64,000 bases of DNA. It comes from Dyadobacter crusticola DSM 16708. GTDB taxonomy: Bacteria > Bacteroidota > Bacteroidia > Cytophagales > Spirosomataceae. This document shows positions 45,367-54,830 of this stretch, piece after piece. Position 1 is the stretch's first letter; every line of letters begins with the position of its first letter. Below the pieces are notes generated by a model that was not told where the DNA came from, searched no databases, and saw only the letters and a list, made by a program, of their open reading frames with translations. The position numbers and the translations under genes are program-made. The DNA is taken from assembly GCF_000701505.1 (NCBI RefSeq), contig NZ_KL370786.1, forward strand, positions 388,468 to 452,467. Reading direction: 5' to 3'.

Positions 45367-46190
45367 AACTGAAAGAAAAACTACGCGAATTAACACAGCT
45401 GAAAAAAGGTTTGCTGGCTACAAATTATTACGACCTGGAAACACTTCACGGCGTATTGCAGGCGGCCGCAGAGCTGAAACAGCCTGTTATCTTACAACTT
45501 ACGCAGAGCTCAATCGACTACATGGGTTTGAAAACGGCGGTAAGCCTGGGCCGCAACGGACTGGAAGAATTTGGTGTGGAAGGCTGGATCCACCTAGACC
45601 ACGGCGGGTCGGTTGAACTCGTGCAGCGCTGCCTGGATGCTGGGTTTGATTCCGTGATGATCGACGGTAGTGAGCTCCCTTTTGAGGAAAACGTCAGGCT
45701 GACCAGAGAAGTGGTTGAGCGGGCTAAACGATACGATGCCCACGTGGAAGCCGAGCTGGGCTACGTGGCTAAACTCGGTCAATCGCACGATAACAGCGGC
45801 TTCACACAACCGGACGAGGCGGCTGCTTTTGTGGCAGAAACCGGCGTTGATGCGCTGGCAGTTGCTATAGGAACAGCACACGGATTTTACAAAGAAGAGC
45901 CGAAACTGGACATCGAACTTTTACGCAGCATTGCCGAAAAAACGGCCGCGACTCTTGTGTTACACGGCAGCTCAGGTGTGCCGCACAACCAGGTACAGCA
46001 GGCAATTTCCAATGGCATTTGCAAAGTAAATCTCGCCACCGAGATCAAGAACATCTTCATGGCATCCCTGAAAGCCGAATTGACCGATAATGAGGATATT
46101 GACCTGCGGAAAGTGTTTCCGAAGGCAACCTGCAAGATCACAGAACTCGTTAAGACCAAGCTGGTAATGGTAGAAAATACCGCGGGATGA
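45363..46190 (+). CDS. Class II tagatose/fructose-bisphosphate aldolase (GatY/KbaY-like)
   Basis: 275 residues from an ATG that overlaps the kinase stop. Class II aldolase motifs are complete: catalytic Asp79 and Zn ligand His80 in WIHLDHGGS, ligand His173 in IGTAHGFY, ligand His201 in LHGSSGVP, and VEAELGYVAKLG. It cleaves ketose 1,6-bisphosphates to dihydroxyacetone phosphate and glyceraldehyde 3-phosphate in the cytoplasm. Next to agaS and a kinase, tagatose 1,6-bisphosphate is the most likely substrate. The following gene again overlaps by 4 bp, so the four genes form one tightly coupled operon. Confidence 0.9.
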   Translation: MKLKEKLRELTQLKKGLLATNYYDLETLHGVLQAAAELKQPVILQLTQSSIDYMGLKTAVSLGRNGLEEFGVEGWIHLDHGGSVELVQRCLDAGFDSVMIDGSELPFEENVRLTREVVERAKRYDAHVEAELGYVAKLGQSHDNSGFTQPDEAAAFVAETGVDALAVAIGTAHGFYKEEPKLDIELLRSIAEKTAATLVLHGSSGVPHNQVQQAISNGICKVNLATEIKNIFMASLKAELTDNEDIDLRKVFPKATCKITELVKTKLVMVENTAG

Positions 46191-48325
46191 ACAAGCATTA
46201 TTGTATGTACTGGTCGGCGCTCATCTCTCTTCTGATCTGCTGGTTGCCGGCAGCGGGTGAAACCATTCACCGAAAGGCGAAGGCGACATTGACTCCGGTC
46301 GAAATGAACAAGGAGGACACATTGAAGTTTGTGCTCCGAAATGGCCAGGTTCGCACAATGGTTTTGAAGGAAATCTCGTCAAATATCATTATTACAAATC
46401 TCGGTAGACTACGGGCAGATCAGCCCGGCGGCGCGACGCTTTACCATTTTACATGTCAGGTATTGATCGACGGGTATTTGATGGAGATGGAGCGCTACGT
46501 GGGTTCACAGGAAAGTTTTTATGAGCCTTATGTGGTAAATGGAATGCGGATCTGGTTCGATGGCGTGAACTCCATCGGGCAAATCATCAAGGACGAGCAC
46601 GGCGGCAAGAGCAGCGAATCGGTACCACACAGGCACGCACGGTTCGCGGTGACTGATATGACGAATCGGGTAGCTCCGACCAAACTTTACTCCATGTATC
46701 CAAAGACCGAAAACTTCATTCGTATTTCGGAAAGCTACAATGCAGACGATTGCTGGATGGGTGCTTACAATGGATTTGAGCTGCACGGTGGTCTGGATCT
46801 GAACAATCCGGCGGGAACACCCCAGTTTACCCCATTTCCTATTGATGACCATCATTTTGTTTTCAGTTTGGAAAAGGGAGATAACAACAATCGGTGGCGC
46901 GGGGTACATACCTGGGAGAACGGCGACAGATGGAGCATTCAGAATCACCACATGCTAAATCTGCGGGTGCCGGAGCATACACCCATTGGTGCAGGTGTGC
47001 ATTACGCAGATGGCGCGGGCGTTCATGTCGGAAATAACGAGCATTCGCATTTTGTTTTCCGGGTAAAAGCAAAGGAGGATAACAATGAAATATTACTTGA
47101 TCCCTGGATTTTGTTCTGGCAGATTTTTGAAGATAACCGCGAGCGAGCAGGAGAAACAAAGGCGATTACCACGCCGTTCCGGCCTGGAAAAACGGGAGAG
47201 CAGCTTTCGTTTAATGGTGAAAAATCAAGGAACGCGGATAAAAGTTCAGGCCGCGACTTGTCGTATCACTGGACATTTGGCGACGGGGCCACTTCGATAG
47301 AGAAAAATCCCAAACACGTTTTTGCAAATCCCGGCATTTATCCGGTAACACTTTTGGTCGACGACGGCATTGTCCGAAGCAGCTTCACGCAGCACATTAC
47401 CATCAATGAGGCCGCTCAGAAATCCCCATCACTTGCACTGGCTTGCGATGAAGAACCTTCATTCCGTGTTCGTCCCGTGCATGTGATGGACGTTTATGCG
47501 CTTGAAAGAAAGCTTATCCCCAACACACTTCATTTCCTTGCCAGGCCCAGCAGACCGCGGCCAAATGCAAAAACAGTATCGCTGCTCAATGCAGGTAATG
47601 GTGAATTTGGTAAGGTAAGCCTTCCCAAAATTGAATATTTGCGGGGAAAAGGATGGCTTAACTTAAACCTGGAAGGTGAGGGGAATGAACAGAAAATACA
47701 GGTTTCAGTTAATGGAGCTGGACTTCAAACCGGCGTTTACGCGGCTCGCGTGCGGGTGGAGGCGCCGGGTGCTGGCAATGCAGTCCAGTATTTTCATGTA
47801 GCATTAACTATTCCTACTTATCCACCTGCGCACAATGAAACCGGGAATCTCAAACAGGAGATCGTCGACAATGCGGACGCGCGTGAAAACCGCTTTTACA
47901 GCACACCTCATTTTTGGGTTGCGCCGCAATTTAAAAGATGGAAAGAAAAAGGCTATCGCGATCTGTATCTGACCAATGGCGGCCGCGCGACTCCCGGGGA
48001 ATTCGCCAGGTTCCGGCCGGACCTTGCGGCGGGTACGTATGAGGTACTCTTTTCGGAGCAAACACCTTTTGATCCGCAGCGCAGAGCAATTGTAGGTGAA
48101 AAGAAATATCCTGTTGACAGCCAGCTGAATGCTGTACCTCGGTTCAGAGTGAAAGTTTATTCAAAAAATGGTGAGTACGAGGTTTGGGTGAAACCGACAG
48201 AATCGCTTTCAATAGGAAAATTCGATTTCTGGGAAGGAATGGATGGCTATATCGACATTCTGAGTGAAGGTTCAACCGGACAGGTGCTTGTTGACGCCAT
48301 TATCTTCCGAAAAGTGGAGACATAG
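46187..48325 (+). CDS. Secreted protein with M23-like domain and PKD domain
   Basis: 712 residues with a signal peptide (about 7-24). Residues 190-312 resemble a LytM/M23 peptidase core: HGGLD at 200-204 matches HxxxD, HSH at 286-288 matches HxH, and LLDPWILFW follows as in family members. The 84-residue spacing from D204 to H288 fits. A PKD domain covers about 335-408 (LSYHWTFGDGATS, HVFANPGIYPVTLLVDDG). The last 290 residues are beta-rich and unassigned. The gene overlaps the aldolase gene by 4 bp, an odd place for a wall hydrolase. It may instead be a carbohydrate-binding protein using this fold. The M23 reading is my inference. Confidence 0.65.
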   Translation: MNKHYCMYWSALISLLICWLPAAGETIHRKAKATLTPVEMNKEDTLKFVLRNGQVRTMVLKEISSNIIITNLGRLRADQPGGATLYHFTCQVLIDGYLMEMERYVGSQESFYEPYVVNGMRIWFDGVNSIGQIIKDEHGGKSSESVPHRHARFAVTDMTNRVAPTKLYSMYPKTENFIRISESYNADDCWMGAYNGFELHGGLDLNNPAGTPQFTPFPIDDHHFVFSLEKGDNNNRWRGVHTWENGDRWSIQNHHMLNLRVPEHTPIGAGVHYADGAGVHVGNNEHSHFVFRVKAKEDNNEILLDPWILFWQIFEDNRERAGETKAITTPFRPGKTGEQLSFNGEKSRNADKSSGRDLSYHWTFGDGATSIEKNPKHVFANPGIYPVTLLVDDGIVRSSFTQHITINEAAQKSPSLALACDEEPSFRVRPVHVMDVYALERKLIPNTLHFLARPSRPRPNAKTVSLLNAGNGEFGKVSLPKIEYLRGKGWLNLNLEGEGNEQKIQVSVNGAGLQTGVYAARVRVEAPGAGNAVQYFHVALTIPTYPPAHNETGNLKQEIVDNADARENRFYSTPHFWVAPQFKRWKEKGYRDLYLTNGGRATPGEFARFRPDLAAGTYEVLFSEQTPFDPQRRAIVGEKKYPVDSQLNAVPRFRVKVYSKNGEYEVWVKPTESLSIGKFDFWEGMDGYIDILSEGSTGQVLVDAIIFRKVET

Positions 48326-48349
48326 GCGGATGATGTACCTCTGAAATTT

Positions 48350-48385
48350 TGCTACCCGTTACGCCTTGCCTCGCAACGGGTAGCA
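48350..48385. terminator. Hairpin between convergent operons
   Basis: TGCTACCCGTT at 48350-48360 pairs perfectly (11 bp) with AACGGGTAGCA at 48375-48385, and the loop is 14 nt. It lies between the stops of the M23/PKD gene and the giant surface-protein gene. The T tracts beside it are poor, so it may act as a mRNA 3' stabiliser as much as a terminator. Confidence 0.65.
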
Positions 48386-48390
48386 CGTTC

Positions 48391-51300
48391 TTATCTGCTG
48401 ATTACTACTTTCTGGCGGCTGATTTCTCCATTTGCATGAAAAACCGACAGCACATACATGCCCACAGGCAAGTTGCTTACCGGTACTGTGTTCGTAAGGC
48501 TGCTTTGTGATTGATAGACCAATGCGCCTCTTACATTATGTAATTCAACGGCTTTGATCTGACTTGATATGCCGGTTTTTAGTGTCAGCAGGTCAGATAC
48601 CGGGTTAGGGAAAATTTCCAGACCGGCTTTTTCGCCAACACGCACGAATGCGATCTTACTGTATGCAAACGTCTGGTCTTTGTCGACCATTTTCAAACGG
48701 TAGAAGTTATCGCCTGCCGCTGGCTTTTCGTCCGTGAAGGTATAATTTAAGATAGCAGAACTTTCCCCCCCGGCCGCTTTCATGCCGATCGTTTTCCAGC
48801 TTTTTGCATTGGTACTGTGCTCGATTTCAAACTCTTCGCTATTGGCCTCCTCGCTGGTTTTCCATTTCAAAACGACCGCATTTTCCTGGTGTGCTGCTGC
48901 GAAATCCACCAATGTGACAGGAAGCGAGCAATCGCGGAGTACGGAAATCGTGCTGGAACAACCATCTTTGGTGACAGTGATGTTGGCAGTCTGGCCACTT
49001 GGAATATCGATGACGCTGTTTCCCGAAACGGTTCCCAGATTTGTCGTGACCGTTCCTCCCTCTGTAATCGTGAAAAACACACTGTAAGTGTTCAAATCTG
49101 ATGCACAGTTGTATTGTTCTCCGGTCAGCGCAATCACTGGCACCTCACTTACGGTTACGGCAGCTGTTTGTCCGGAAATCGGCGTGGTCGCGCCGCCGGA
49201 GCCGCTTACATTGATGAGCTCATAAGAAAAGCTGCCTGCCGCTGTGGTCGGTACAGATATGCTGGCCGTGGTATTCGCGTCAGTTGTGGTCAGCTGGGTA
49301 TCAGGGCCGCCGTTTAATTTGTAGGTAAATGTAAAAGGCGCGATACCGTTAACCGCTGTGAATGTAACCAGCGGCGATGCTGCACCAACACAAGCCGAGC
49401 TGCTCCCTGATATAGAAGCTGTGAGTCCATTGGCCACTGTCACAACTGCTGTCTGAGCGGTTGTGGGTACCAGCGTGCAGCCTTGCGCGTCGGTAACATC
49501 GATGATTTCGTAAGTGAAAATCCCTACGCCTGCCGTGCTCTGCGCAATTCCCGCTGTCGTTGCACCACCGGAGGTACTGATCGTCTCCGGCGTTCCGTCG
49601 TTGATTTTGTAGCTGAAAGTATAAGGCAATGTTCCGCCAGTGGCACCAAAGGTAATGGTCGGAGCTGCCGCTCCCTGATCGACCGTCGCAGTACCGGTAA
49701 TGGTGGATGCGGTTATTTCGTTGACGGTCAAAGTTGCTGCGCTGGAAGTAATGCTGTTACAAGGATTAGAAACAATGCATTGATATTCAGATTGATCGTC
49801 GCTGCCGGGAACATTTGTTAATTCCAATGTAGCGGTAGCAGCACTCGGGTTGGTGCCGGGGTCAATGTTTTCGAATGTGCCGCCTGCTACTTTTTTCTGC
49901 CACTGATAATTCGTCACGGTACCCGTCGCGCTTACGCTGAATGATGCATTGCCGCCCGCGCAGATCTGTTGCGACTGCGGATTTTGTGAGAGCTCTGGCG
50001 CGGGAGTAGCGGTTACTGTTACTGTAAACGAACATGTTGCTTCGCTACCCACACCATTGGAGGCACTAACTGAAACAGTCGTCGACCCGGCGGGAAATGC
50101 ATAAGGAAATGTGATCGGGCTTCCCGAAACGCTATACACAACGGTCGGAGCAGGACAGCCCTGAACAGTCGCCGGCAGCGATAAGGACGCAGTACAAGTT
50201 CCTGCATCCGGGTTTACAACCTGATCAGCAGGGCAAGCACTGATAACCGGCGCCGAAACGACCCCGGTAATGGTCGGGTCGCTGGCTCCTGCCGCGGCCG
50301 GATCGTCTGTCAGGACAGTTGGCAGGTCGTTGCCGGTCACCGCTCCCTGGTTGGTTACCTCACAGGTAGACACTGGTATGTCTGCATTGATTGTAACCTT
50401 ATATTTAACAACCACATTTTTGTTGCTCGGTAACAAAAAGCCGCTTCCAGTCCTATTCACGGTGACAGTCTCACCTGCGAGTACGGCTTCCGTTCTGCCG
50501 TTCGGTATTTTTTGCGTTGGAGCAGTTTGCTGTTGAGCAATCGTTTCTGGCTGCGCGATTGGAGATACTACCTTATCCGGCGCATTCTGAATGGAATCCG
50601 CCGGATTTTCCCTATCTGCGGCGGTTCTGAATGCGGTTTCCTGTTCCGCCGAAACGCGGAGAGTCGACACATTGGGTACTGCGCAGGTTTGGCCGGTGTT
50701 ATAGCTGGTAGTTCCTGAGCCAGCTGGCAGCACGAATGCATTGGACGGTGTATTCCCGTTATTGCTCCAAACTTGCGCAAGATTGCTGCCAGTCCCTTGC
50801 AGTATGATCTGATTGCCCGGAGCGCCTGGGCGCAAACGCAAAGCAGTTCCGGTATTCGCAGACACGGTATTATTGGCGATATAAGTGCAAAGTTTCCCCT
50901 GGTTGTCGGAGAGCGATGAAATGAAATTAACATCAATATCATAAAATGCATTCGAGCCGATTGTGATCCTGTTGTTACTGATCGTCAGGTCGCTTCTGGT
51001 GCTGCCGTTGGGAGAGTAGCCCGAAAAGCCGATCCCAAAGTCATTCGCAATGCCCGAAATGGTGTTGTTATTAATTCTTAAAATGCCCTTGGCAGCTGCA
51101 CCTTCTGTATCAAAGAAAATGCCGGACCCTCCACCGCCGTCGCTTACAACCGTATTATTATCAACGGTACCTTCCTGCGTGGAGCTGTTACTCACTTTTA
51201 GATTAATACCCGTGCCATTTCTGCATCGGATATTGTTCCCGATGATATTGTATCTCAAAGACGAGCTGCCTGTCGACTGAAAGTCAATGCCGATGGAGGT

Positions 51301-53352
51301 GAGCCTGGTGACTCCGTCCAAAGCCAGGTTGTTTACGATTGCGCCCTGAATGTCGCCTACGAGCTGTGCATTATCGTTGGATATCATTTTTATCCCTTGC
51401 GTCTCGCACCGGAGGAACTGGCTGCCGCCCGTTATTTTCAGCTTCATTTGCGAGCTTCCAAATCCCTCCATCAGGATACCTCCGTTGTTTGGGGAGTCGG
51501 AGAAATCGCAGTTATTGACCGTCAGTAAGTTCAGGTTTGAATTTGTATTCCCAAAGTAGGCCACTCTGCCGGAAGGTGCATTTGCAATGGTACTATTTGC
51601 AAAATTCGAATTGGTGATGGCGCTGTTACCTGTTGTATTGGTAGCATAAATGGCGCCTTCAATGGAGGAATTACCCGCTTTCTCGACAAAGCTGTTGTTG
51701 ATGGTCAGGTCATTGACCCCGCGCAAGTTGATCCCATTCTGTGTCGTGTTGCCGGAAATGTTTATCCTTTCAAGCCTGAATGCATTTACATTGTTGGCGT
51801 AAACAGCCGCATTGCAGGCCGAATTGTCAGCAGCGTTGCAGCCTGCGCCATCCGAAGTGTTTGCATTGATAAGGTTGATGTTGTTCAGGGTAACGCCAGC
51901 CGCATTCGAGAATTCGATCCCGCGTCCCGAAATGTTCTGGATAGTACCACCTGTGCCCGCGGTACTTCCTGAGCCGGTGATCTGGAAGGAGCCGCTTGTT
52001 CCTGACACGGAGATGCCTTTCACGGCGCTGTTACAGAAAACCGAAGCCAATGTTACATTCAGTGCAAGCGAGTTTCCCGCGATCTCTATAGCGGCAACAT
52101 TGGATGCTGAAATGGTGCCTGAACCAATGGTCAGAGATCCGCCTGCGGATGAAATGTCAATCGGGCTGACTCCGCCCGAAAGTACCGTCGAGGATACTTC
52201 CGAGAATTCGGCTGCAAGCGTCACATTGGACAAATTCAGCGCGCTTCCGGTGCCCGACAGGCCTACCTCGCTGATCGTGAGCGTTCCGGCTGTTGTTCCG
52301 GCTATTTTTGCTCCTCCCGAATTTCCTGCATTTAGTCCTCGTATCGTGTTTGCTGCGGCCGTGTTAATCGTATTGGCACCGCCTGAACTTGTCAGCAGCG
52401 GCCTTGAACCGCCTGTGCCGGGAAGCTGATTGCCTCCGCTGGGCGCATTGTAGCCGGCTATCGTCAAGAGTGCGGCGCTGGCTCCCTGGCCGATCAGTTT
52501 TTGCTCGTTAAGCAGTGAAACCGGTCCGGTGTAATTTCCTGAATATAGAAAAATGGCATGTCCGGCCTGCGGGTGCATTGCCCCTCCATCATTAATAGCC
52601 TGAAAAGCGGAGAGTGATGTGAACGGGTTAGTTAACGTGCCATTTTCACCACCGGGAGTGCCGCCTGCATTGACAAACCAGATCGCACCTGTGGCTGTAA
52701 TGGTCACGGTTGCGGAAGATGTCAATCCTGTTCCGTTTTGGAGCGTATAGGTAAAAGTATCAGCTCCGGTAAATCCTGCGGCCGGCAGGTAGGTAAATGC
52801 GCCGGTGGCATTATCCAGCGTAATACTGCCTCCCTGATCCGTGCTGACCGTTGCGGGTCCTGTAATGCTGATTGCGGCGCCGGTGGGGCTCACATCATTT
52901 GCAAGCAACCCTGCTTCGGCCGGAATGTTGATTCCAACATTCCCTATTGTATTGTATGCGTCATTTTGCGCAATGGGGCTCACCTGAACGGATCCGGGCA
53001 CAAGCGTTGTATTTGCATCCACCTGGGTCGTGAAAGTGACGCCAGTCACGTCCGGGCCGGTGTTCGATATGTTGACTGTGTATTCCAGCTCGTCGCCGGC
53101 AGATGCCCCGGGCAGCCCGGTGTCGCTGGTAAGTTCATAGGTGTTGGTAGCAGTAACTCCGGGGACAAAAGGGGTCGCATCATTAGCTTTGGAACGTGCG
53201 AGCGGAACCCTTGCAGGTTGCTTGCTTTCTGCTTTTGCTGCCGCCAGGGCAGGTTTTTGCAAGTCAGCGGCGGAACGGTTTTCAGTTTGCGTGATGATGG
53301 CGACCGAAGCAAACATAGTTGCCCCCGCCAGAAATTGGTAAAGGTTTTTCAT
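48391..53352 (-). CDS. Giant T9SS-exported surface protein with beta-helix and Ig-like domains
   Basis: 1653 residues. After a signal peptide (about 1-25) come a DUF11-like domain (about 70-120), a cadherin-like module (DTFTYTLQN) and a right-handed beta-helix rich in short Asn/Ser turns (about 230-880, AIFLYSGNYTGPVSLLNEQ). A linker, a second DUF11-like part, a HYR-like CPADQVVNPDAGTC domain and Ig/PKD-like repeats (about 1140-1470) follow. An FN3-like domain precedes the Por-secretion tail (LEIFPNPVSDLLTLKT to GEISRQKVVISR), the signal for type IX export and surface attachment. Beta-helices bind or cleave polysaccharides; no catalytic site is recognised. The gene lies 57 bp after the DUF6916-like gene. 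Confidence 0.88.
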   Translation of the reverse strand: MKNLYQFLAGATMFASVAIITQTENRSAADLQKPALAAAKAESKQPARVPLARSKANDATPFVPGVTATNTYELTSDTGLPGASAGDELEYTVNISNTGPDVTGVTFTTQVDANTTLVPGSVQVSPIAQNDAYNTIGNVGINIPAEAGLLANDVSPTGAAISITGPATVSTDQGGSITLDNATGAFTYLPAAGFTGADTFTYTLQNGTGLTSSATVTITATGAIWFVNAGGTPGGENGTLTNPFTSLSAFQAINDGGAMHPQAGHAIFLYSGNYTGPVSLLNEQKLIGQGASAALLTIAGYNAPSGGNQLPGTGGSRPLLTSSGGANTINTAAANTIRGLNAGNSGGAKIAGTTAGTLTISEVGLSGTGSALNLSNVTLAAEFSEVSSTVLSGGVSPIDISSAGGSLTIGSGTISASNVAAIEIAGNSLALNVTLASVFCNSAVKGISVSGTSGSFQITGSGSTAGTGGTIQNISGRGIEFSNAAGVTLNNINLINANTSDGAGCNAADNSACNAAVYANNVNAFRLERINISGNTTQNGINLRGVNDLTINNSFVEKAGNSSIEGAIYATNTTGNSAITNSNFANSTIANAPSGRVAYFGNTNSNLNLLTVNNCDFSDSPNNGGILMEGFGSSQMKLKITGGSQFLRCETQGIKMISNDNAQLVGDIQGAIVNNLALDGVTRLTSIGIDFQSTGSSSLRYNIIGNNIRCRNGTGINLKVSNSSTQEGTVDNNTVVSDGGGGSGIFFDTEGAAAKGILRINNNTISGIANDFGIGFSGYSPNGSTRSDLTISNNRITIGSNAFYDIDVNFISSLSDNQGKLCTYIANNTVSANTGTALRLRPGAPGNQIILQGTGSNLAQVWSNNGNTPSNAFVLPAGSGTTSYNTGQTCAVPNVSTLRVSAEQETAFRTAADRENPADSIQNAPDKVVSPIAQPETIAQQQTAPTQKIPNGRTEAVLAGETVTVNRTGSGFLLPSNKNVVVKYKVTINADIPVSTCEVTNQGAVTGNDLPTVLTDDPAAAGASDPTITGVVSAPVISACPADQVVNPDAGTCTASLSLPATVQGCPAPTVVYSVSGSPITFPYAFPAGSTTVSVSASNGVGSEATCSFTVTVTATPAPELSQNPQSQQICAGGNASFSVSATGTVTNYQWQKKVAGGTFENIDPGTNPSAATATLELTNVPGSDDQSEYQCIVSNPCNSITSSAATLTVNEITASTITGTATVDQGAAAPTITFGATGGTLPYTFSYKINDGTPETISTSGGATTAGIAQSTAGVGIFTYEIIDVTDAQGCTLVPTTAQTAVVTVANGLTASISGSSSACVGAASPLVTFTAVNGIAPFTFTYKLNGGPDTQLTTTDANTTASISVPTTAAGSFSYELINVSGSGGATTPISGQTAAVTVSEVPVIALTGEQYNCASDLNTYSVFFTITEGGTVTTNLGTVSGNSVIDIPSGQTANITVTKDGCSSTISVLRDCSLPVTLVDFAAAHQENAVVLKWKTSEEANSEEFEIEHSTNAKSWKTIGMKAAGGESSAILNYTFTDEKPAAGDNFYRLKMVDKDQTFAYSKIAFVRVGEKAGLEIFPNPVSDLLTLKTGISSQIKAVELHNVRGALVYQSQSSLTNTVPVSNLPVGMYVLSVFHANGEISRQKVVISR

Positions 53353-53377
53353 TTTTGATGAATTTGAGTAGAAATGT

Positions 53378-53402
53378 GGGCATCACCAAGTCAGCGATGC
53401 CC
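53378..53402 (-). repeat. Short inverted repeat before giant surface-protein gene
   Basis: GGGCATC at 53378-53384 pairs with GATGCCC at 53396-53402. It lies between the DUF6916-like stop and the giant gene. No U tract follows on the minus strand, so it is probably not a full terminator; attenuation or a protein site is possible. Confidence 0.4.
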
Positions 53403-53409
53403 GTTGAGA

Positions 53410-53718
53410 TCAGGAGAATACTGCTTCGTATTTCATGCCGTCTTTGTCATTGGCAACAGGGACCAAAAACACGTCGAGCAAGCCTAGTTGTGGATGCAGG
53501 ATCCGGTAAATTCCCTGTTGGCGGTGGGTGCTGTCACCGCCGGTTTGCAGGATAACCGAAAAAGCGCCTCTTTCCAGGGGAGAGTAGGATTCGAGGTCAG
53601 TTACATTCTTGACTGTTACGGGCACAGTCTCACCCTTACTGAATTCAATTTGCAGCTCCTGGCCCGGATAATTTCTGAAATCCCGGGCATTCAGCTGACT
53701 TAAATCGTATGTTTCCAT
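53410..53718 (-). CDS. DUF6916-like protein
   Basis: 102 residues, no signal peptide: METYDLSQLNARDFRNYPGQ, then strands VPVTVKNVTDLE, GAFSVILQTGG and LDVFLVPVAND. I recognise it as the small beta-rich family (DUF6916) that accompanies MdpB-like collar proteins; no activity is known. It overlaps the upstream GNAT gene by 19 bp, which shows translational coupling. Together with the three collar genes, the GNAT gene and the giant surface protein it forms a minus-strand block. The family name is from memory and moderately certain. Confidence 0.7.
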   Translation of the reverse strand: METYDLSQLNARDFRNYPGQELQIEFSKGETVPVTVKNVTDLESYSPLERGAFSVILQTGGDSTHRQQGIYRILHPQLGLLDVFLVPVANDKDGMKYEAVFS

Positions 53719-54203
53719 TCCATGAGATGATAAACGCCATTTGTTTCACTTATTTTTTTAAACCCAAGCCGGTTATACAGGTTTTTGGCAGGATTGAAGG
53801 ATTCAACATGAATGCTGAGCGGCCGTTTAAGCTGGCCGGAAAGTAGCATCAGGTCCCGAAGTATGCTGGTTCCTATGCCAAGATTCCGGTAGGAGGGAAG
53901 CAGCGTGATATCGATGATCCGGATACCCCGTCCCTGAAAATCCTTATGCATGTAAAGCCTGCCTGCATCCGAATTGTTTTTACATATCACCCAAAAATCA
54001 GCTCCTGAATAGTTTTTCTGATAGTATTCGTGCTGCGCTTCAAATTGGTTCTTGATAAATTCGGCTTTCATCGATTCACTCCATTCCGGCAGATTGTCCA
54101 TTTCATGCTGGCGCGTACTTGCGTACATAGTCAGCAGCGATGGCATATCCTGCCGGGCAATGCGGCGCAAAGTGAGATCAGGGTAGCCGGGCTTAAACTC
54201 CAT
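53700..54203 (-). CDS. GNAT family N-acetyltransferase
   Basis: 167 residues with the GNAT fold. The acetyl-CoA-binding motif A appears as IDITLLPSYRNLGIGTSILRDLM (R/QxxGxG/A form), and motif B as HVESFNPAKNLYNRLGFKKI. These enzymes transfer acetyl groups to amines. The substrate is unknown; because the gene is coupled to collar-protein genes, the target could be one of these proteins or its ligand. The start follows the collar gene after 46 bp, and the end overlaps the DUF6916-like gene. Confidence 0.9.
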   Translation of the reverse strand: MEFKPGYPDLTLRRIARQDMPSLLTMYASTRQHEMDNLPEWSESMKAEFIKNQFEAQHEYYQKNYSGADFWVICKNNSDAGRLYMHKDFQGRGIRIIDITLLPSYRNLGIGTSILRDLMLLSGQLKRPLSIHVESFNPAKNLYNRLGFKKISETNGVYHLMEWKHTI

Positions 54204-54249
54204 CAGGTTCTAATTTTCAGGTAATTGAATTCGGTTGATCAAAAAAGCA

Positions 54250-54768
54250 CTATCCCCTGGGCGGAAAGACGCCCTGCAAGGCTATACAGAAGTAAGTCGT
54301 GAGGTAAGGCTGCATGTTGTTATGCGCCTGGTTTCCACCCGCTTGCCCGACTGTACTTTCAGACAAGTAGACGTTCGGACTTCCGGCCTGAAATACCGCG
54401 CCGTTGAGAGATCTCGCAATTGTATGCCCGGAAGGATCAGAAAGCTCGCCGGGCTGTGGTGTTAGGTTAACGGTATGTCCATGCTGCGGCATCTCGGAAA
54501 CCAGCAGCGTGACTTTTTCTGAGCCGCTGCTCTCTCCCAGGTCGTGCTGCGACAACCCGGGCCCTTGCCCAGGGTGCATAGGAGCACGCCCCTGCAAGTC
54601 GGGTAAAGAAAAATTGGATTTGCCGTTACCTCCGTAAGTGGTGCCAAGCAATGCGAACAGCGCTGTATTTTGGGAAATCGGTAATAGCTGTCCGTCACAC
54701 CATGCCCAGCCTTTGGGCGCGAAGTTGAAAGGGAACATCCTGATTTCTGCTACAAAAGGGTCTGCCAT
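54250..54768 (-). CDS. Phage tail collar domain protein (MdpB-like) 1
   Basis: The start at 54768 (MADPFVAEIRMF) matches the two paralogues; the frame is open farther upstream without support. 172 residues. The collar signature is complete: FAPKGWAWCDGQLLPI, NTALFALLGTTYGGNGKSNFSLPDLQGRAP. It ends with NMQPYLTTYFCIALQGVFPPRG. Such domains occur in tail fibres of phages and in free-standing microcystin-dependent (MdpB) proteins. No signal peptide is seen, and no other tail gene is near. It is the third of three tandem collar genes, with 62 bp to the next one. Confidence 0.9.
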   Translation of the reverse strand: MADPFVAEIRMFPFNFAPKGWAWCDGQLLPISQNTALFALLGTTYGGNGKSNFSLPDLQGRAPMHPGQGPGLSQHDLGESSGSEKVTLLVSEMPQHGHTVNLTPQPGELSDPSGHTIARSLNGAVFQAGSPNVYLSESTVGQAGGNQAHNNMQPYLTTYFCIALQGVFPPRG

Positions 54769-54830
54769 TTTGAAAGTATTTGATGTGAAAAGGAAAAAGT
54801 TTGATAGGGTAATAGAGCAACAAACGGTAA

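Noticed and set aside
52738..53358. 206-codon plus-strand frame opposite the start of the giant surface protein
   Set aside because: Gly/Cys/Arg-rich shadow produced by the repetitive composition of the real gene.
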